NCBI RefSeq assembly: GCF_006540305.1
Contig: NZ_BJOR01000001.1
Span: 1,922,001-1,986,000 of the forward strand
Length of the DNA: 64,000 nt
Reading direction: 5' to 3'
From: Streptomyces sp. 6-11-2
GTDB taxonomy: Bacteria; Actinomycetota; Actinomycetes; Streptomycetales; Streptomycetaceae
The position numbers were made by a program, and so were the translations under genes. Positions 18,816-27,364 of the stretch are shown here, in pieces. Every line of letters begins with the position of its first letter. The first letter of the stretch is position 1. A model generated the notes under the pieces. The model saw only the letters and a list, made by a program, of their open reading frames with translations. It searched no databases and was not told where the DNA came from.

Positions 18816-19454
18816 CTACTTGCCGCGGGCGGTGGTCTTCTTGGCGGTGGTCTTGCGGGCGGTCGACTTCTTGGCGGGGGCCTTCTTGGCCGTCACCTTC
18901 TTCGCCGGCGCCTTCTTGGCCGTGGTCTTCTTGGCGGCGGCCTTCGTGGCCGTCGTCTTCTTGGCGGCCGCCGTGGTCTTCTTCGCCGCCGCCGTGGTCT
19001 TCTTGGCGGTGGTCTTCTTCGCCGCCGCGGTGGTCTTCTTGGCGGTGGCCTTCTTCGCCGCCGCGGTGGCCTTCTTCGCCGCGGCCTTCTTGCCGACGGC
19101 CTTGGCAATGGTGGCGGTCGGGCCGGACAGGCTGCCCTTGGGCGCCTTCTTGACCGCGATGTCGTGCTTCGGGAGCTTCTTCGAGCCGCTCACCAGGTCC
19201 TTGAAGCCCTGGCCGGCCCGGAAGCGGGGAACGGAGGTCTTCTTGACCCGCACCCGCTCACCCGTCTGCGGGTTGCGCGCGTAACGGGCGGGACGGTCGA
19301 CCTTCTCGAAGGACCCGAAGCCGGTGACCGAGACCCGGTCTCCCGCGACGACCGCGCGGACGACGGCGTCCAGAACCGCGTCCACCGCATCGGCGGCCTG
19401 CTGGCGGCCGCCCATCTTGTCGGCAATCGCTTCTACGAGCTGCGCCTTGTTCAC
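18816..19454 (-). CDS. hupS: HU-family DNA-binding protein with lysine-rich tail (HupS)
   Basis: The N-terminal 95 residues are a complete HU domain ([50 protein letters not shown]). About 110 residues of Ala/Lys/Thr repeats follow ([12 protein letters not shown]), resembling eukaryotic histone H1 tails. This is the architecture of Streptomyces HupS, a nucleoid-associated protein that acts in sporulating chromosomes. The GTG start follows AAGGGGAAG. The upstream region (19495-19550 on the minus strand) is A+T-rich with a TATATA-like -10 candidate. Confidence 0.97.
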   Translation of the reverse strand: MNKAQLVEAIADKMGGRQQAADAVDAVLDAVVRAVVAGDRVSVTGFGSFEKVDRPARYARNPQTGERVRVKKTSVPRFRAGQGFKDLVSGSKKLPKHDIAVKKAPKGSLSGPTATIAKAVGKKAAAKKATAAAKKATAKKTTAAAKKTTAKKTTAAAKKTTAAAKKTTATKAAAKKTTAKKAPAKKVTAKKAPAKKSTARKTTAKKTTARGK

Positions 19455-19590
19455 GTCTTCCCCTTCGGAGACCTTGCCGGAACGAAAGTGTTCAAGCGTT
19501 TTCGCACGTTAGGCAGATATATACCGCAAATCAAACACGAAACGGGCTAATCACCCTTGTGCCGCAACGGACTCGACAGCCTCGGGCTGT

Positions 19591-19821
19591 TCAGCCTTCC
19601 CCGCCGGGGATTCGCCCCTGGTCGAGGTCTGCCGTGAACCGCTCCAGACGCCTTGTCGCACCGGCGAGATCGTGCTTGGCCGCGGCCGTAATGACCAGCA
19701 GCTTCCGGGTCAGCGCCATCCGTACGCTCTCCGGGACTTGCAGTGCGCGCACCCTTTCGTGCGCTTCCTTGAGCTGGGCCGCGACCGCCGTATAGAGCTC
19801 GAGTTGGCCGTCGTTGTCCAT
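19591..19821 (-). CDS. small conserved alpha-helical protein
   Basis: The 76-residue product (MDNDGQLELYTAVAAQLKEA ... VRMALTRKLLVITAAAKHDL) is predicted to be two or three amphipathic helices ending in a Gly/Pro tail. No known domain is recognised. It sits upstream of and in the same direction as hupS, as in other streptomycetes from memory. I started at the ATG followed by DND; an in-frame upstream start would add 23 unconserved residues. Confidence 0.75.
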   Translation of the reverse strand: MDNDGQLELYTAVAAQLKEAHERVRALQVPESVRMALTRKLLVITAAAKHDLAGATRRLERFTADLDQGRIPGGEG

Positions 19822-20129
19822 GCACAGATTGTGCCATCTGGGGCGAGTTGTCGCCTGCGCTGGGGGGCAACTGACGCCTGTGACGGCCATCCGGGCGGCT
19901 GCGGCGGGCGGGGGCCGGAACCTCGTCTACCCCAGCAATAACCCGCTTAACGTGGGAAGTTGAGTGCCTCGACGGCGGCGCGCCGGGTGGTACGGGCGCC
20001 AAAACGGCTGTACCCCCGATCGCCTCGATCGGGGGTACAGCGGGGTCGTACGGTGGCCGAAAGTCGACTTGTCACAGCGCCGGGGGGCGGTGTCCGGCTG
20101 GGCGGCCGGTCATCGGCCGGGGCCCTGGA
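19822..20129. other. intergenic region between the small helical gene and leuD
   Basis: No gene is apparent in these 308 bases. They hold the leuCD terminator hairpin and, next to the helical gene, A+T-poor sequence without a recognisable promoter. Confidence 0.6.
20007..20041 (-). terminator. leuCD terminator hairpin
   Basis: GCTGTACCCCCGATCG (20007-20022) pairs perfectly over 16 bp with CGATCGGGGGTACAGC (20026-20041) across a 3-base loop. On the minus strand the stem is followed by CGTTTTGG, so it ends leuCD transcription, 89 bases after the leuD stop. Confidence 0.85.
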
Positions 20130-20723
20130 TCAGACCGGCAGGGTGCGCGGCTTGAAGGCCGGGCGCTTCGCCTCGTAGGCGGCGATGTCGCTCTCGTTCT
20201 GGAGGGTGATGGAGATGTCGTCCAGGCCGTTCAGCAGCCGCCAGCGGGAGTTCTCGTCCAGCTCGAAGGAGGCGGTGATCCCCTCGGCGCGCACCTCGCG
20301 GGCGACCAGGTCGACGGTCACCTCGGCCTCGGGGTCCTTCTCGGTGAGCTCCCACAGCGCGTCCACGACCTTCTGGTCCAGGACCACGGTCAGCAGACCG
20401 TTCTTCAGCGAGTTGCCCCGGAAGATGTCCGCGAAGCGGGAGGAGATCACGGTCTTGAAGCCGTAGTTCTGCAGCGCCCAGACGGCGTGCTCGCGGGAGG
20501 AGCCGGTGCCGAAGTCGGGGCCGGCGACCAGAACCGTGGCGCCGCGGCGCTCCGGACGGTTGAGCACGAACTCGGGGTCCTTGCGCCAGGCCTCGAACAG
20601 CCCGTCCTCGAACCCGTCGCGGGTGACCTTCTTGAGCCAGTGGGCGGGGATGATCTGGTCGGTGTCGACGTTGCTGCGGCGCAGCGGGACGGCCCGGCCG
20701 GTGTGGGTGGTGAAGGCTTCCAT
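20130..20723 (-). CDS. leuD: 3-isopropylmalate dehydratase small subunit
   Basis: LeuD pairs with LeuC to isomerise 2- to 3-isopropylmalate in leucine synthesis. The 197-residue swivel-domain protein shows [13 protein letters not shown] near residue 20 and the conserved [17 protein letters not shown] near residue 68. It follows leuC with a 5-base gap and is surely co-transcribed. A 16-bp hairpin terminator lies downstream. Confidence 0.97.
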   Translation of the reverse strand: MEAFTTHTGRAVPLRRSNVDTDQIIPAHWLKKVTRDGFEDGLFEAWRKDPEFVLNRPERRGATVLVAGPDFGTGSSREHAVWALQNYGFKTVISSRFADIFRGNSLKNGLLTVVLDQKVVDALWELTEKDPEAEVTVDLVAREVRAEGITASFELDENSRWRLLNGLDDISITLQNESDIAAYEAKRPAFKPRTLPV

Positions 20724-20728
20724 GATTC

Positions 20729-22153
20729 TCAGACTCCAGCGGGCGTGGGGGCGTCGGACAGGTCGGCCGGGGAGGCCAGGTGGCCGAGGACCGCGGTGGC
20801 CGCGGCGACCTGCGGGGAGACCAGGTGCGTGCGGCCGCCCTTGCCCTGCCTGCCCTCGAAGTTGCGGTTGGAGGTGGAGGCGGACCGCTCGCCGGGGGCC
20901 AGCTGGTCGGGGTTCATGCCCAGGCACATGGAGCAGCCCGCGTGCCGCCATTCGGCGCCGGCCTCCTTGAAGACCACGTCCAGGCCCTCGGAGACGGCCT
21001 GGAGGCCCACGCGCGCGGAGCCGGGGACGACCAGCATCCGTACGCCGTCGGCGACTTTGCGGCTCCGCAGGATCTCGGCGGCGGCGCGCAGGTCCTCGAT
21101 GCGGCCGTTGGTGCAGGAGCCTACGAAGACGGTGTCCACACCGATGGAACGCAGCGGCTGTCCGGCCTCCAACCCCATGTATTCCAGGGCCTTTTCGGCG
21201 GCCAGGCGCTCCGATGCGTCTTCGTACGAAGCCGGGTCGGGGACGGCGGCCGAAAGCGGCGCGCCCTGGCCGGGGTTGGTGCCCCAGGTGACGAACGGGG
21301 ACAGTGCGGCGGCGTCGATGACGACCTCGGCGTCGAAGACGGCGTCGTCGTCCGTGCGCAGGGTCTTCCAGTACGCCACGGCGGCGTCCCAGTCCTCGTC
21401 CCGGGGGGCGTGCGGGCGGCCCTGGAGGTAGGCGAAGGTGGTCTCGTCGGGGGCGATCATGCCCGCGCGGGCGCCGGCCTCGATGGACATGTTGCAGATG
21501 GTCATCCGGGCCTCCATCGAGAGCTTCTCGATGGCGGAGCCGCGGTACTCCAGGACGTAGCCCTGGCCGCCGCCGGTGCCGATCCTCGCGATGATCGCCA
21601 GGATCAGGTCCTTGGCCGTGACGCCCTCGGGCAGTTCGCCCTCGACCGTGATCGCCATGGTCTTCGGGCGGGCCATCGGCAGGGTCTGGGTGGCGAGCAC
21701 GTGCTCGACCTGGGAGGTGCCGATACCGAACGCCAGCGCGCCGAAGGCGCCGTGCGTGGAGGTGTGCGAGTCACCGCAGACCACGGTGGTGCCCGGCTGA
21801 GTCAGGCCCAGCTGCGGTCCCACCACGTGGACGACACCCTGCTCGACGTCGCCCAGCGGGTGCAGCCGCACCCCGAAGTCGGCGCAGTTCTTGCGCAGCG
21901 TCTCCAGCTGGACACGGGAGACGGGGTCCGCGATGGGCTTGTCGATGTCGAGGGTCGGGGTGTTGTGATCCTCGGTCGCGATGGTCAGGTCGAGCCGGCG
22001 CACGGTTCGGCCGCTCTTGCGCAGGCCGTCGAAGGCCTGGGGGCTGGTCACCTCGTGCAGCAGGTGCAGATCGATGAAGAGGAGATCGGGCTCGCCCTCG
22101 GCGCGCCGGACGACGTGGTCGTCCCAGACCTTCTCCGCGAGTGTCCTACCCAT
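20729..22153 (-). CDS. leuC: 3-isopropylmalate dehydratase large subunit
   Basis: This 474-residue aconitase-superfamily protein holds the [4Fe-4S] cluster. It shows [44 protein letters not shown] and the cluster motif [13 protein letters not shown] (the SCTNGR and CSMC cysteines). The ATG at 22153 follows GGAGGGAAAGCG. It is divergent from ndgR, and an inverted repeat next to ndgR (22305-22333) probably binds NdgR, which activates leuCD in S. coelicolor. The leader between promoter and start is about 150 bases. Confidence 0.97.
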   Translation of the reverse strand: MGRTLAEKVWDDHVVRRAEGEPDLLFIDLHLLHEVTSPQAFDGLRKSGRTVRRLDLTIATEDHNTPTLDIDKPIADPVSRVQLETLRKNCADFGVRLHPLGDVEQGVVHVVGPQLGLTQPGTTVVCGDSHTSTHGAFGALAFGIGTSQVEHVLATQTLPMARPKTMAITVEGELPEGVTAKDLILAIIARIGTGGGQGYVLEYRGSAIEKLSMEARMTICNMSIEAGARAGMIAPDETTFAYLQGRPHAPRDEDWDAAVAYWKTLRTDDDAVFDAEVVIDAAALSPFVTWGTNPGQGAPLSAAVPDPASYEDASERLAAEKALEYMGLEAGQPLRSIGVDTVFVGSCTNGRIEDLRAAAEILRSRKVADGVRMLVVPGSARVGLQAVSEGLDVVFKEAGAEWRHAGCSMCLGMNPDQLAPGERSASTSNRNFEGRQGKGGRTHLVSPQVAAATAVLGHLASPADLSDAPTPAGV

Positions 22154-22304
22154 CGCTTTCCCTCCGGCCGGACGCCAAGGGCGCCGGCCCAACTAGAGAT
22201 CTTGAGGATGCGGCACCCGCGCCCCCCTCCGGGCGTCCGCCGCCGAGCCCGTCGGTCCACGGGCCGCCATGACTTCCAGAGTGGCGTGTTCCACGGAAAA
22301 TTGA

Positions 22305-22333
22305 ACTTGCGTTTCACAGAGTGAGACGCAAGT
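22305..22333. promoter_or_regulatory. inverted repeat, probable NdgR operator
   Basis: ACTTGCGTTTCAC and GTGAGACGCAAGT flank a 3-base AGA centre; 12 of 13 positions are complementary. It lies 8 bases before the ndgR ATG and upstream of leuC in the divergent gap. IclR-type regulators such as NdgR bind such sites. It overlaps a TTGCGT -35-like box (22308-22313) and an AAGTAT -10-like box (22330-22335) for ndgR, suggesting autoregulation. Confidence 0.75.
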
Positions 22334-22341
22334 ATCGTTGC

Positions 22342-23058
22342 ATGGACAACAGTAGCGGCGTCGGCGTTCTGGACAAGGCAGCCCTTGTCCTGAGCGCTCT
22401 GGAGTCCGGTCCGGCCACCCTCGCGGGCCTGGTCGCGTCCACCGGACTGGCACGACCCACGGCCCACCGGCTGGCCGTGGCGCTGGAACACCACCGCATG
22501 GTGGCGCGCGACATGCAGGGCCGGTTCATCCTCGGCCCGCGCCTCGCGGAACTGGCCGCGGCCGCGGGCGAGGACCGTCTGCTGGCCACCGCCGGGCCGG
22601 TGCTCACGCACCTGAGGGACGTGACGGGCGAGAGCGCGCAGCTCTACCGCCGCCAGGGCGACATGCGCATCTGCGTCGCCGCGGCCGAGCGCCTGTCCGG
22701 CCTTCGGGACACCGTCCCGGTCGGCTCCACGCTCACGATGAAGGCGGGCTCCTCGGCCCAGGTCCTGATGGCCTGGGAGGAGCCGGAGCGGCTCCACCGC
22801 GGCCTCCAGGGCGCCCGCTTCACGGCGACGGCCCTGTCGGGCGTACGGCGCCGCGGCTGGGCCCAGTCCATCGGCGAGCGCGAGCCGGGCGTCGCGTCCG
22901 TCTCCGCGCCCGTCCGCGGCCCCTCGAACCGCGTGGTGGCCGCCGTCTCGGTCTCCGGCCCCATCGAGCGCCTCACCCGCCACCCCGGCCGCATGCACGC
23001 CCAGGCGGTCATCGACGCCGCCGCGCGCCTGTCCGAGGCCCTGCGCCGCTCCGGCTGA
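22342..23058 (+). CDS. ndgR: IclR-family regulator NdgR
   Basis: NdgR is a conserved actinobacterial regulator of leucine and other amino-acid genes. The 238-residue product has an N-terminal winged helix-turn-helix (LDKAALVLSALESGPATLAG, ASTGLARPTAHRLAVALEHH) near residues 10-55 and a C-terminal IclR effector domain (SAQLYRRQGDMRICVAAAER, SLTMKAGSSAQVLMAW-like region). ATG 22342 (MDNSSGVGVLDKAA) gives the known NdgR length. No Shine-Dalgarno sequence precedes it and a promoter-like sequence ends 6 bases before, so the mRNA may be leaderless (inference). Confidence 0.95.
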   Translation: MDNSSGVGVLDKAALVLSALESGPATLAGLVASTGLARPTAHRLAVALEHHRMVARDMQGRFILGPRLAELAAAAGEDRLLATAGPVLTHLRDVTGESAQLYRRQGDMRICVAAAERLSGLRDTVPVGSTLTMKAGSSAQVLMAWEEPERLHRGLQGARFTATALSGVRRRGWAQSIGEREPGVASVSAPVRGPSNRVVAAVSVSGPIERLTRHPGRMHAQAVIDAAARLSEALRRSG

Positions 23059-23225
23059 CGCGAGAAACCGCGAGGGCCGGCCTCAACGCCGCGGCAGGCC
23101 CTTCCGGCAGCCGACTCCCCCACCCACCGACCCACCGACCGGCTCCGGTCGAGACCCACGACGAGCAGGCACCCGCCCCTGCGCAGCCCACGGGGGCGGG
23201 GAGCGGGAACTCTGCGGAAACGCCG

Positions 23226-23252
23226 AAGGGCCCTCCCGAGGGAGGGCCCTTT
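23226..23252. terminator. bidirectional terminator between ndgR and the tRNA cluster
   Basis: AAGGGCCCTCCC and GGGAGGGCCCTT form a perfect 12-bp stem around a GA loop, with T or A runs on both sides. It ends the minus-strand tRNA cluster 9 bases after the last tRNA and could also end ndgR. Confidence 0.85.
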
Positions 23253-23260
23253 CGACTGCG

Positions 23261-23333
23261 TACCCCCGACCGGATTCGAACCGGCGCTACCGCCTTGAGA
23301 GGGCGGCGTGCTAGGCCGCTACACAACGGGGGC
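23261..23333 (-). tRNA. tRNA-Glu (anticodon CTC), copy 3 in the cluster
   Basis: The 73-base minus-strand sequence folds as a cloverleaf: acceptor GCCCCCG, anticodon loop in CCCTCTCAAGG with CTC, T-arm GGTTCGAATCC and discriminator A. It is identical to the two other Glu copies. No CCA is encoded. It is last in the five-gene cluster. Confidence 0.96.
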
Positions 23334-23361
23334 GTGGACACTGCGTTTCCGCAGGTCCGAG

Positions 23362-23433
23362 CTGGTCTACCTGGACTCGAACCAAGACTAACTGAACCAG
23401 AATCAGTCGTGCTGCCAATTACACCATAGACCA
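23362..23433 (-). tRNA. tRNA-Gln (anticodon CTG), copy 2
   Basis: The 72-base cloverleaf has acceptor TGGTCTA paired with TAGACCA, anticodon arm CTGATTCTGGTTCAG with CTG, and T-arm GGTTCGAGTCC. It differs from the other Gln copy by a compensatory change of one acceptor-stem pair (U-A here, C-G there). Confidence 0.96.
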
Positions 23434-23453
23434 ATGATGGTTTAGACCAGTCG

Positions 23454-23526
23454 TACCCCCGACCGGATTCGAACCGGCGCTACCGCCTTGAGAGGGCGGC
23501 GTGCTAGGCCGCTACACAACGGGGGC
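23454..23526 (-). tRNA. tRNA-Glu (anticodon CTC), copy 2
   Basis: This is identical in sequence to the Glu copies at 23261 and 23589, with a complete cloverleaf and no encoded CCA. It is third from last in the minus-strand cluster. Confidence 0.96.
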
Positions 23527-23588
23527 CCTAGCGATCCTGCATCGGAAACAACGGGTGCGACCCGGATTGTCCCCGCGAGAAGGATCTG

Positions 23589-23661
23589 TACCCCCGACCG
23601 GATTCGAACCGGCGCTACCGCCTTGAGAGGGCGGCGTGCTAGGCCGCTACACAACGGGGGC
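23589..23661 (-). tRNA. tRNA-Glu (anticodon CTC), copy 1
   Basis: This is the first Glu gene of the cluster in transcription order. Its 73 bases are identical to the other two Glu genes; the flanking spacers are unrelated. Confidence 0.96.
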
Positions 23662-23699
23662 CTGCGGATAAAATCCGCGGTGCAGATGAGCTCTGCGAG

Positions 23700-23771
23700 C
23701 TGGCCTACCTGGACTCGAACCAAGACTAACTGAACCAGAATCAGTCGTGCTGCCAATTACACCATAGGCCA
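23700..23771 (-). tRNA. tRNA-Gln (anticodon CTG), copy 1
   Basis: This is the first gene of the cluster (order Gln-Glu-Glu-Gln-Glu). The acceptor is TGGCCTA paired with TAGGCCA, and the anticodon is CTG. The promoter must lie in the roughly 90 bases between this gene and the HAD hydrolase stop, where the sequence is relatively A+T-rich (AACACTAAAACAGG on the minus strand). Confidence 0.96.
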
Positions 23772-23861
23772 CTGAAAAGCAAGATCTTGTGGGGATCCTG
23801 TTTTAGTGTTGCACCCGCGGTTCCGGACCTTCGGCCCGCGCCCCGCGGCGCAGGAAGAACA

Positions 23862-24596
23862 TTACCTGAAGGTGGACGGGGCTCCAAAACGAGTATCGGA
23901 GCCGAGGATCGCGGGCAGTTCGGCGAGCGAAGTGATCCGGTGCCGGCCCGCGCCGTCGTGGTCTCCGGCGTGCCGGCCCGCGCGGTCGATCCAGACCGAC
24001 AGCAGCCCGGCCCCGGCGGCGCCCCGCCCGTCGATCTCCGGGTGGTCGCCGACGTACGCCACCTGGTGCGGGCCGAGTTCCAGTACCTCGCAGGCCGCGT
24101 GGAACGCCCGCGGCTCCGGCTTGGACACCCCGAGTTCGGCGGCGCACAGCACGGTCTCGAAGCGGTCGCGCACGCCGAGGGCGCGCAGCTTGCGCTCCTG
24201 GACGTGGATGCTGGAGTTGGACAGCACGGCGTGCCGGTGGCTGGCGGCGAGCGCGTCCAGGACGGGCAGCACGTCCGGGAAGAGCGCCCAGGCGGCCTCG
24301 TAGTGGCCCAGGTAGCGCTCGAACCACGCGTCGGTGTCGCCGTCGGTCAGCTCCGGCCGGGCGAGGAAGTCCCGCACCCGGTCCCGCCGCTGCTCCTCGA
24401 AGGTCGCCTCCCCCGCCGAGAACCGCGCCCACTGCGCGTCGGTGATCCGCCGCCAGTGGGCCAGGGCCTCCTCCGCGGTCCCGTACCCGTCCAGCTGTCC
24501 CTCGGCCACCAGGTGCGCCCGCATGCCGGCCCGGTCGGCGGTCGTGTAGTCGAAGAGGGTGTCGTCGACGTCCCACAGGACCGCTCTGATCGCCAT
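23862..24596 (-). CDS. HAD-superfamily hydrolase
   Basis: The 244-residue protein shows the four HAD motifs: DVDDTLFDYT (nucleophile Asp and acid/base Asp) near residue 9, LSNSS (motif II), GVSKPEPRAF (motif III Lys) and YVGDHPEIDGRGA (motif IV). A helical cap domain lies between motifs I and II, as in the phosphoglycolate phosphatase and haloacid dehalogenase-like subgroup. It is probably a phosphatase of a small metabolite; the substrate cannot be read from sequence. It is transcribed from its own region downstream of gltX. Confidence 0.88.
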   Translation of the reverse strand: MAIRAVLWDVDDTLFDYTTADRAGMRAHLVAEGQLDGYGTAEEALAHWRRITDAQWARFSAGEATFEEQRRDRVRDFLARPELTDGDTDAWFERYLGHYEAAWALFPDVLPVLDALAASHRHAVLSNSSIHVQERKLRALGVRDRFETVLCAAELGVSKPEPRAFHAACEVLELGPHQVAYVGDHPEIDGRGAAGAGLLSVWIDRAGRHAGDHDGAGRHRITSLAELPAILGSDTRFGAPSTFR

Positions 24597-24675
24597 GTCA
24601 CCGACGGTACCGTCCGGACCGCCGCGCGGGGGCGGTCCGCTGAAAGATCCGTTCCCGGCAGGCGGTGCCGAACGC

Positions 24676-24710
24676 CGAGGGGCGGCACCCCGGCCGGGTG
24701 CCGCCCCTCG
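24676..24710 (-). terminator. gltX terminator hairpin
   Basis: CGAGGGGCGGCACCC (24676-24690) pairs perfectly over 15 bp with GGGTGCCGCCCCTCG (24696-24710) across a 5-base loop. It lies 57 bases after the gltX stop. No U-run is visible, which is common for streptomycete terminators. Confidence 0.8.
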
Positions 24711-24712
24711 CG

Positions 24713-24757
24713 CGTACCTGTGACAGCCGTACCTGTGACGGCCGTATCCGTGTCAGC
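24713..24757. repeat. three 15-bp tandem repeats downstream of gltX
   Basis: CGTACCTGTGACAGC, CGTACCTGTGACGGC and CGTATCCGTGTCAGC follow one another without spacing between the gltX stop and its terminator. They are non-coding and the role is unknown. Confidence 0.8.
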
Positions 24758-24766
24758 GCCGCACGC

Positions 24767-26251
24767 TCACGCCGCCAGCTTCGCCAGCGCCGCGTCGATG
24801 CGGGCCAGGGTCCTCTCCTTGCCCAGGATCTCGAGGGACTCGAAGAGGGGCAGGCCGACCGTGCGGCCGGTGACGGCCACGCGGACCGGGGCCTGGGCCT
24901 TGCCGAGCTTGAGGCCGTGGGCCTCGCCGGCGGCCAGGACGGCCTCCTTCAGGGAGTCGGGGGAGGTCCAGTCGGCCGGCTCCAGCTTCTCCCGGGCGGT
25001 GCGGAGCAGGGCGTCCGAGCCCTCCTTCATCGCCTTGGTCCAGCTCGGCTCGTCGAAGACCGGCTCGGTCAGGAACAGGAAGTCCACGTTGTCCGTGATC
25101 TCGGACAGGACCTTCAGACGCGTCTGCGCCTGCGGGGCGATCGCCTGCCACTTGGTCTCGTCGAAGTCCTCAGGGGCCCAGCGGGCGAACGGGGCCTGGA
25201 GCCAGGGACGGCAGCGCTCGGTGAAGTCCTTCGCGTCGAGCAGCCGGATGTGGTCGGCGTTGATCGCCTCGCACTTCTTCAGGTCGAAGCGGGCCGGGTT
25301 GGGGTTCACGTCCGCGATGTCGAAGGCCGCGACCATCTCCTCGACGGAGAAGATGTCCCGGTCGGCGGAGAGCGACCAGCCGAGCAGGGAGAGGTAGTTG
25401 AGCAGGCCCTCGGGCAGGAAGCCGCGCTCGCGGTAGAGGTTCAGCGACGACTGCGGGTCGCGCTTGGAGAGCTTCTTGTTGCCCTCGCCCATCACGTACG
25501 GCAGGTGGCCGAAGGACGGGATCTCCTTGGCGATGCCCAGTTCCATCAGCGCCTTGTACAGGGCGACCTGGCGCGGGGTGGAGGAGAGCAGGTCCTCGCC
25601 GCGCAGGATGTGGGTGATCTCCATGAGCGCGTCGTCGACCGGGTTGACCAGGGTGTACAGCGGAGCGCCGTTGGCGCGGACGATGCCGTAGTCCGGGACG
25701 TTCTCCGGGGTGAAGGTCAGCTCGCCGCGGACCAGGTCGGTGAAGGTGATCGTCTCGTCGGGCATGCGGAAGCGGACGATCGGCGCCCGGCCCTGGGCCT
25801 TGTACTCCTCCACCTGCGCGGCGGTCAGGTCGCGGCAGTGGCCGTCGTAGCCGGACGGCTTGCCGGCCGCGCGGGCGGCCTCGCGGCGGCTGTCCAGCTC
25901 CTCCTGGGAGCAGTAGCAGTGGTAGGCGTGGCCTGCCTCGAGCAGCTTGTGGGCGACGTCCTGGTAGATGTCCATGCGCTGCGACTGCCGGTACGGCGCG
26001 TGCGGTCCGCCGACCTCGGGGCCCTCGTCCCAGTCGAAGCCCAGCCAGCGCATCGCGTCGAGCAGCTGGTTGTAGGACTCCTCGGAGTCGCGGGCCGCGT
26101 CGGTGTCCTCGATGCGGAAGACCAGAGTGCCCTGGTGGTGCCGGGCGAACGCCCAGTTGAACAGGGCGGTGCGGACCAGGCCCACATGGGGGTTACCGGT
26201 GGGGGACGGGCAGAAACGGACGCGTACGGGGGAGTCGGATGCGCTAGCCAC
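24767..26251 (-). CDS. gltX: glutamyl-tRNA synthetase
   Basis: GltX charges tRNA-Glu and, in bacteria without GlnRS, also mischarges tRNA-Gln for GatCAB; tRNAs for both are encoded just downstream. The 494-residue class I synthetase has [18 protein letters not shown] (HIGH-type motif as PHVG), [14 protein letters not shown] and [11 protein letters not shown] (KMSKS-type motif as KLSKR). I chose GTG 26251 ([13 protein letters not shown]), which overlaps the FAH gene stop by 8 bases and has AAGG upstream; a TTG 9 bases further up is possible. Confidence 0.96.
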   Translation of the reverse strand: MASASDSPVRVRFCPSPTGNPHVGLVRTALFNWAFARHHQGTLVFRIEDTDAARDSEESYNQLLDAMRWLGFDWDEGPEVGGPHAPYRQSQRMDIYQDVAHKLLEAGHAYHCYCSQEELDSRREAARAAGKPSGYDGHCRDLTAAQVEEYKAQGRAPIVRFRMPDETITFTDLVRGELTFTPENVPDYGIVRANGAPLYTLVNPVDDALMEITHILRGEDLLSSTPRQVALYKALMELGIAKEIPSFGHLPYVMGEGNKKLSKRDPQSSLNLYRERGFLPEGLLNYLSLLGWSLSADRDIFSVEEMVAAFDIADVNPNPARFDLKKCEAINADHIRLLDAKDFTERCRPWLQAPFARWAPEDFDETKWQAIAPQAQTRLKVLSEITDNVDFLFLTEPVFDEPSWTKAMKEGSDALLRTAREKLEPADWTSPDSLKEAVLAAGEAHGLKLGKAQAPVRVAVTGRTVGLPLFESLEILGKERTLARIDAALAKLAA

Positions 26252-27029
26252 GCTTGACAACCTTGTTGGTGAGAGTGCCGATGCCTTCGATGGTGACGGC
26301 GACCTCGTCGCCGACGTTGAGGGGGCCGACCCCAGCCGGGGTGCCCGTGAGGATCACGTCGCCGGGGAGCAGCGTCATGGCCTCGGAGATGTTGACGATC
26401 AGATCCTCGATCGGGTGGATCATCTCGCTGGTGCGCCCCAGCTGCCGCTGCTCGCCGTTGACGGTGAGCTGGATGGTCAGGTCGGCCGCGGCGGTGAGGT
26501 CGATGTCCGTCTCCACCCAGGGGCCGAGCGGGCAGGAGGTGTCGAAGCCCTTGGCCCTGGCCCACTGCTTCTCGCGCCGCTGCACATCGCGGGCGGTGAC
26601 GTCGTTGGCGCAGGTGTAACCGAAGATCACGTCCTTGACGCGCTCGCGCGGGACCTCGCGGCACATGCGGCCGATGACCACGGCCAGCTCGGCCTCGTGG
26701 TGCAGCTCCTGGGAGAAGGAGGGGTACTGGATCGGGTCGCCGGGGCCGATCACCGAGGTGGACGGCTTGAAGAAGGCGAACGGCGCGTCGGGCACCTCGT
26801 TGCCGAGTTCGCGTGCGTGCTCGGCGTAGTTGCGGCCGAAGGCCACGACCTTGTTGGGGAGCACCGGCGGCAGCAGCCGTACCTTGCTCAGCGGCACCCG
26901 GGTGCCGGAGAGCTCGAAGTCCGCGAACGGGATGCCCTTGATGATGTCGAGGACGAGTTCGTCCGGCTTGTCGCCCTCGACCGCGCCGAAGGCGACGTTC
27001 CCGTCGATGGAGAACCTGGCGATGCGCAC
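26244..27029 (-). CDS. fumarylacetoacetate hydrolase (FAH) family protein
   Basis: The 261-residue protein has the FAH fold signature: [34 protein letters not shown], the metal ligands [14 protein letters not shown] and the segment [13 protein letters not shown], ending [16 protein letters not shown]. Family members hydrolyse or decarboxylate acylpyruvates (FAHD1-type oxaloacetate decarboxylase, or 2-hydroxyhepta-2,4-diene-1,7-dioate isomerase). Sequence alone does not fix the substrate. The GTG start is at 27029. It overlaps and presumably is co-translated with gltX, a pairing seen in streptomycetes. Confidence 0.9.
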   Translation of the reverse strand: MRIARFSIDGNVAFGAVEGDKPDELVLDIIKGIPFADFELSGTRVPLSKVRLLPPVLPNKVVAFGRNYAEHARELGNEVPDAPFAFFKPSTSVIGPGDPIQYPSFSQELHHEAELAVVIGRMCREVPRERVKDVIFGYTCANDVTARDVQRREKQWARAKGFDTSCPLGPWVETDIDLTAAADLTIQLTVNGEQRQLGRTSEMIHPIEDLIVNISEAMTLLPGDVILTGTPAGVGPLNVGDEVAVTIEGIGTLTNKVVKRG

Positions 27030-27187
27030 GGGTTGCTTGGCCCCTTGACTGAAGCGGCTGGAGTCTGACGCTCCAGGCTAACGCGGCCGGGACCCCGGAC
27101 CTCGCGCCATTACGGCGCACGGGGCACGAAGGCGGGGCGCCCCGAGTGCGGGACGCCCCTGGATCTCCGGCGTGGCCGAAGCGCGTG

Positions 27188-27364
27188 CTACTCCGCGACG
27201 GCGGCCGCGACGGGCGCCTCCATGAGGACCGTGCGCCGGGGGTTGGCGGTCTGCCCGGGGAGGGAGACGGAGTGCTCCGGCTGCTCCGGCGTCGACAGCG
27301 CGTCGGCTCCTTCGAGGTGCATCAGCGTCGTGCGCCGGGGGTTGGCTATGGTGCGGAACATCAT
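27188..27364 (-). CDS. small ORF encoding a peptide with a duplicated ANPRRTxLM motif
   Basis: This 58-residue ORF starts MMFRTIANPRRTTLMHLEG and ends LPGQTANPRRTVLMEAPVAA. The motif ANPRRT[TV]LM occurs twice, separated by an acidic/Ser-Pro linker, with a short Ala/Val tail. There is no signal peptide, membrane segment or Cys. The frame is also open upstream to an ATG at 27457 just after an A+T-rich promoter-like region, so the start is uncertain; only a weak GTGAAG precedes 27364. No modification enzyme is adjacent. The duplicated motif could be two copies of a processed peptide core or a repeated protein-binding motif. I do not recognise the family. Confidence 0.5.
   Translation of the reverse strand: MMFRTIANPRRTTLMHLEGADALSTPEQPEHSVSLPGQTANPRRTVLMEAPVAAAVAE

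Noticed and set aside
18893..19108. Poly-Arg/Pro ORF in the hupS tail region
   Set aside because: It is the shifted frame of the Lys/Ala-rich HupS tail.
22193..22270. 25-codon minus-strand ORF in the leuC leader as a leucine attenuator peptide (MAARGPTG...)
   Set aside because: It has a single Leu codon, no control-codon run and no terminator hairpin before leuC, so attenuation is not supported.
23261..23661. Three identical 73-base blocks separated by unique spacers, CRISPR-like at first sight
   Set aside because: They are tRNA-Glu genes with full cloverleaf structure, and two tRNA-Gln genes are interspersed; spacers are of unequal length and there are no cas genes.
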